The notes beneath the pieces are model-generated. The model saw only the letters and a list, made by a program, of their open reading frames with translations. It searched no databases and was not told the DNA's origin. This document shows, piece after piece, positions 5,902-6,936 of a stretch of DNA of 6,936 nt. The translations under genes and the position numbers were made by a program. The DNA comes from Deltaproteobacteria bacterium (lineage in GTDB: Bacteria > Desulfobacterota > DSM-4660 > Desulfatiglandales > Desulfatiglandaceae), in NCBI GenBank assembly GCA_019307645.1, contig JAFDJF010000210.1, positions 1 through 6,936 of the forward strand. The letters are read 5' to 3'. Each line of letters opens with the position of its first letter. The stretch's first letter is position 1.

Positions 5902-6936
5902 ATGTATGGTCTTCGCGATTTGAGAATCATTGATTTTTCAACAGAAATAGCCGGGCCTTACTGCACAAAGCTGTTTGCCGATGCAGGGGCTGATGTGATA
6001 AAAGTCGAACCCTCGGAAGGCGACCCCATGCGACGATGGTCGGCGACCGGAGCAGATTTGCAGGGTGAAGACGGCGCGCTGTTTTGCTTCCTTAATGCAT
6101 CGAAACGTGCCGTTCTTGGAACATTGGACGATGCGGAAATCCTTGATCTTGTTGCCGGAGCCGACCTTTTGGTAGAGGGGTTTGCGCCAAATGCAATCGA
6201 CAGACGCCAACTCATCGAGCGTTTTCCCGGGCTCACTTTGCTTACGATCACTCCCTTTGGTTTAGAAGGACCCTACGCGAATCGCCCTGCCACTGAATTC
6301 ACCATTCAGGCAGAGTGCGGTTCCGTTGGGGTTCGAGGGCTGCCCGGCCAGGAGCCTTTTCAGGCCGGCGGCCGAATAACCGAGTGGATTGGAGGAACCT
6401 ATGCTGCAGTTGGCGCATTGGCCGCGGTATGGCGGGCTCGCCGTGCCGGGCGGGGAGAACACATAGATTTTTCTTTGCTGGAAGTCATGAATATCGCTGC
6501 AACAAACTATATGGACCTTTTTCATGGCCTCCTGGGCCGCCCGGATTCAACTGAATTCATGAGAACACTCGAGACGCCCTCCATTGAGCCTTCCGCCGAT
6601 GGCCACGTGGGATTCTGCACGAATTCGAATCAGCAATTTCAGGATTTTCTGGTGTTGATCGAACGGCCGGATTTACAAGAAGACAAGGAACTCGCGCAGT
6701 TGGCAGGAAGACTGGCCCGGTTTGATGAGTGGAATGAGCTTGTCCATGAATGGACCACGGCGCATCCGACCCGGGAAATCGTAGAACGTGCATCACAGCT
6801 TCGTATTCCTGTGGCACCAGTCCTTAATGGCAAAACGGTCTTGCAGCATGAGCAGCTCATGGCTCGTGGGGCATTTATTGATGATCCAACAGGGAGTTTC
6901 AAGCAGCCTCGTCCCCCATATTTTATCAATGGAGAG
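5902..6936 (+). CDS. CaiB/BaiF family class III CoA-transferase, 3' end cut by window
   Basis: The frame is open for 345 codons to the window edge with no stop; full-length relatives have about 380-410 residues, so the last part is missing. The ATG follows GGGAG (5889-5893) by 8 nt. The protein matches family III CoA-transferases: LRIIDFSTEIAGPYCTKLFADAGADVIKVE (7-36), ADLLVEGFAPNAIDR (87-101), LTITPFGLEGPYANRP (114-129) and GRGEHIDFSLLE (183-194). These enzymes move CoA between an acyl-CoA donor and a free acid. The catalytic Asp (Asp169 in formyl-CoA transferase) corresponds here to Glu161 in the segment ITEWIGGTYAAVGAL. This Glu variant may define a subgroup, or the enzyme may have altered chemistry. 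The gene is divergent from the minus-strand block and shares its 291-nt control region, suggesting the two are co-regulated and that an organic acid is activated here. Confidence 0.9.
   Translation, partial: MYGLRDLRIIDFSTEIAGPYCTKLFADAGADVIKVEPSEGDPMRRWSATGADLQGEDGALFCFLNASKRAVLGTLDDAEILDLVAGADLLVEGFAPNAIDRRQLIERFPGLTLLTITPFGLEGPYANRPATEFTIQAECGSVGVRGLPGQEPFQAGGRITEWIGGTYAAVGALAAVWRARRAGRGEHIDFSLLEVMNIAATNYMDLFHGLLGRPDSTEFMRTLETPSIEPSADGHVGFCTNSNQQFQDFLVLIERPDLQEDKELAQLAGRLARFDEWNELVHEWTTAHPTREIVERASQLRIPVAPVLNGKTVLQHEQLMARGAFIDDPTGSFKQPRPPYFINGE

Noticed and set aside
5938..6929. Minus-strand ORFs of 86-97 codons across the right end
   Set aside because: They oppose the CoA-transferase frame, which is continuous and has clear family motifs throughout.
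1..6936. tRNA, rRNA, CRISPR array, insertion sequence or transposase
   Set aside because: I looked for these on both strands and saw no repeat array, terminal inverted repeats, transposase motif or structural RNA pattern.

Overview
The window holds a six-gene block on the minus strand (about 5610 down to 136) and, divergent from it, the first 345 codons of a class III CoA-transferase gene on the plus strand that runs off the right edge. Clostridial-type ferredoxin domains, a ferredoxin-fused aldo/keto reductase and a CaiB-type CoA-transferase suggest an anaerobic, metabolically versatile bacterium, possibly of the Desulfobacterota (sulfate reducers or syntrophs). That placement is inferred from gene style only; no marker gene is present.

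In transcription order the minus-strand block encodes: a SnoaL_4/NTF2-fold protein (5610-5095); a two-cluster ferredoxin fused to a BFD-like [2Fe-2S] domain (4996-4409); a 465-residue protein I read as a very divergent LarA-type (nickel-pincer racemase superfamily) enzyme (4372-2975); a NadC-like phosphoribosyltransferase whose quinolinate-binding motif is rewritten (2930-2130); a MoaB/CinA-type molybdopterin-binding-fold protein with an unrecognised N-terminal region and a TTG start (2102-1194); and an aldo/keto reductase with a C-terminal ferredoxin module (1155-136). The last five genes are only 27-44 nt apart, each with its own Shine-Dalgarno sequence, and look like one operon. The first gene is 98 nt from the second, with two hairpins around its stop, so it may be partly uncoupled.

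The divergent intergenic region (5611-5901) is AT-rich. It contains a perfect TATAAT on the minus strand, a 19-bp near-palindrome over the predicted start point, a short hairpin in the leader, and further dyads on the CoA-transferase side.

The most interesting part is the core of ferredoxin, LarA-like, NadC-like and MoCF-fold proteins. Known LarA enzymes use a nickel-pincer cofactor derived from nicotinic acid adenine dinucleotide, so a non-canonical NadC paralogue beside a LarA-like protein could indicate a dedicated or variant pyridine-nucleotide cofactor, with the two ferredoxin proteins supplying electrons. This is a hypothesis: LarB, LarC and LarE are not in the window, and the LarA assignment rests on pattern and residue spacing only. 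The flanking CoA-transferase, SnoaL-fold protein and reductase would fit a catabolic locus acting on an organic (hydroxy) acid or its CoA ester.
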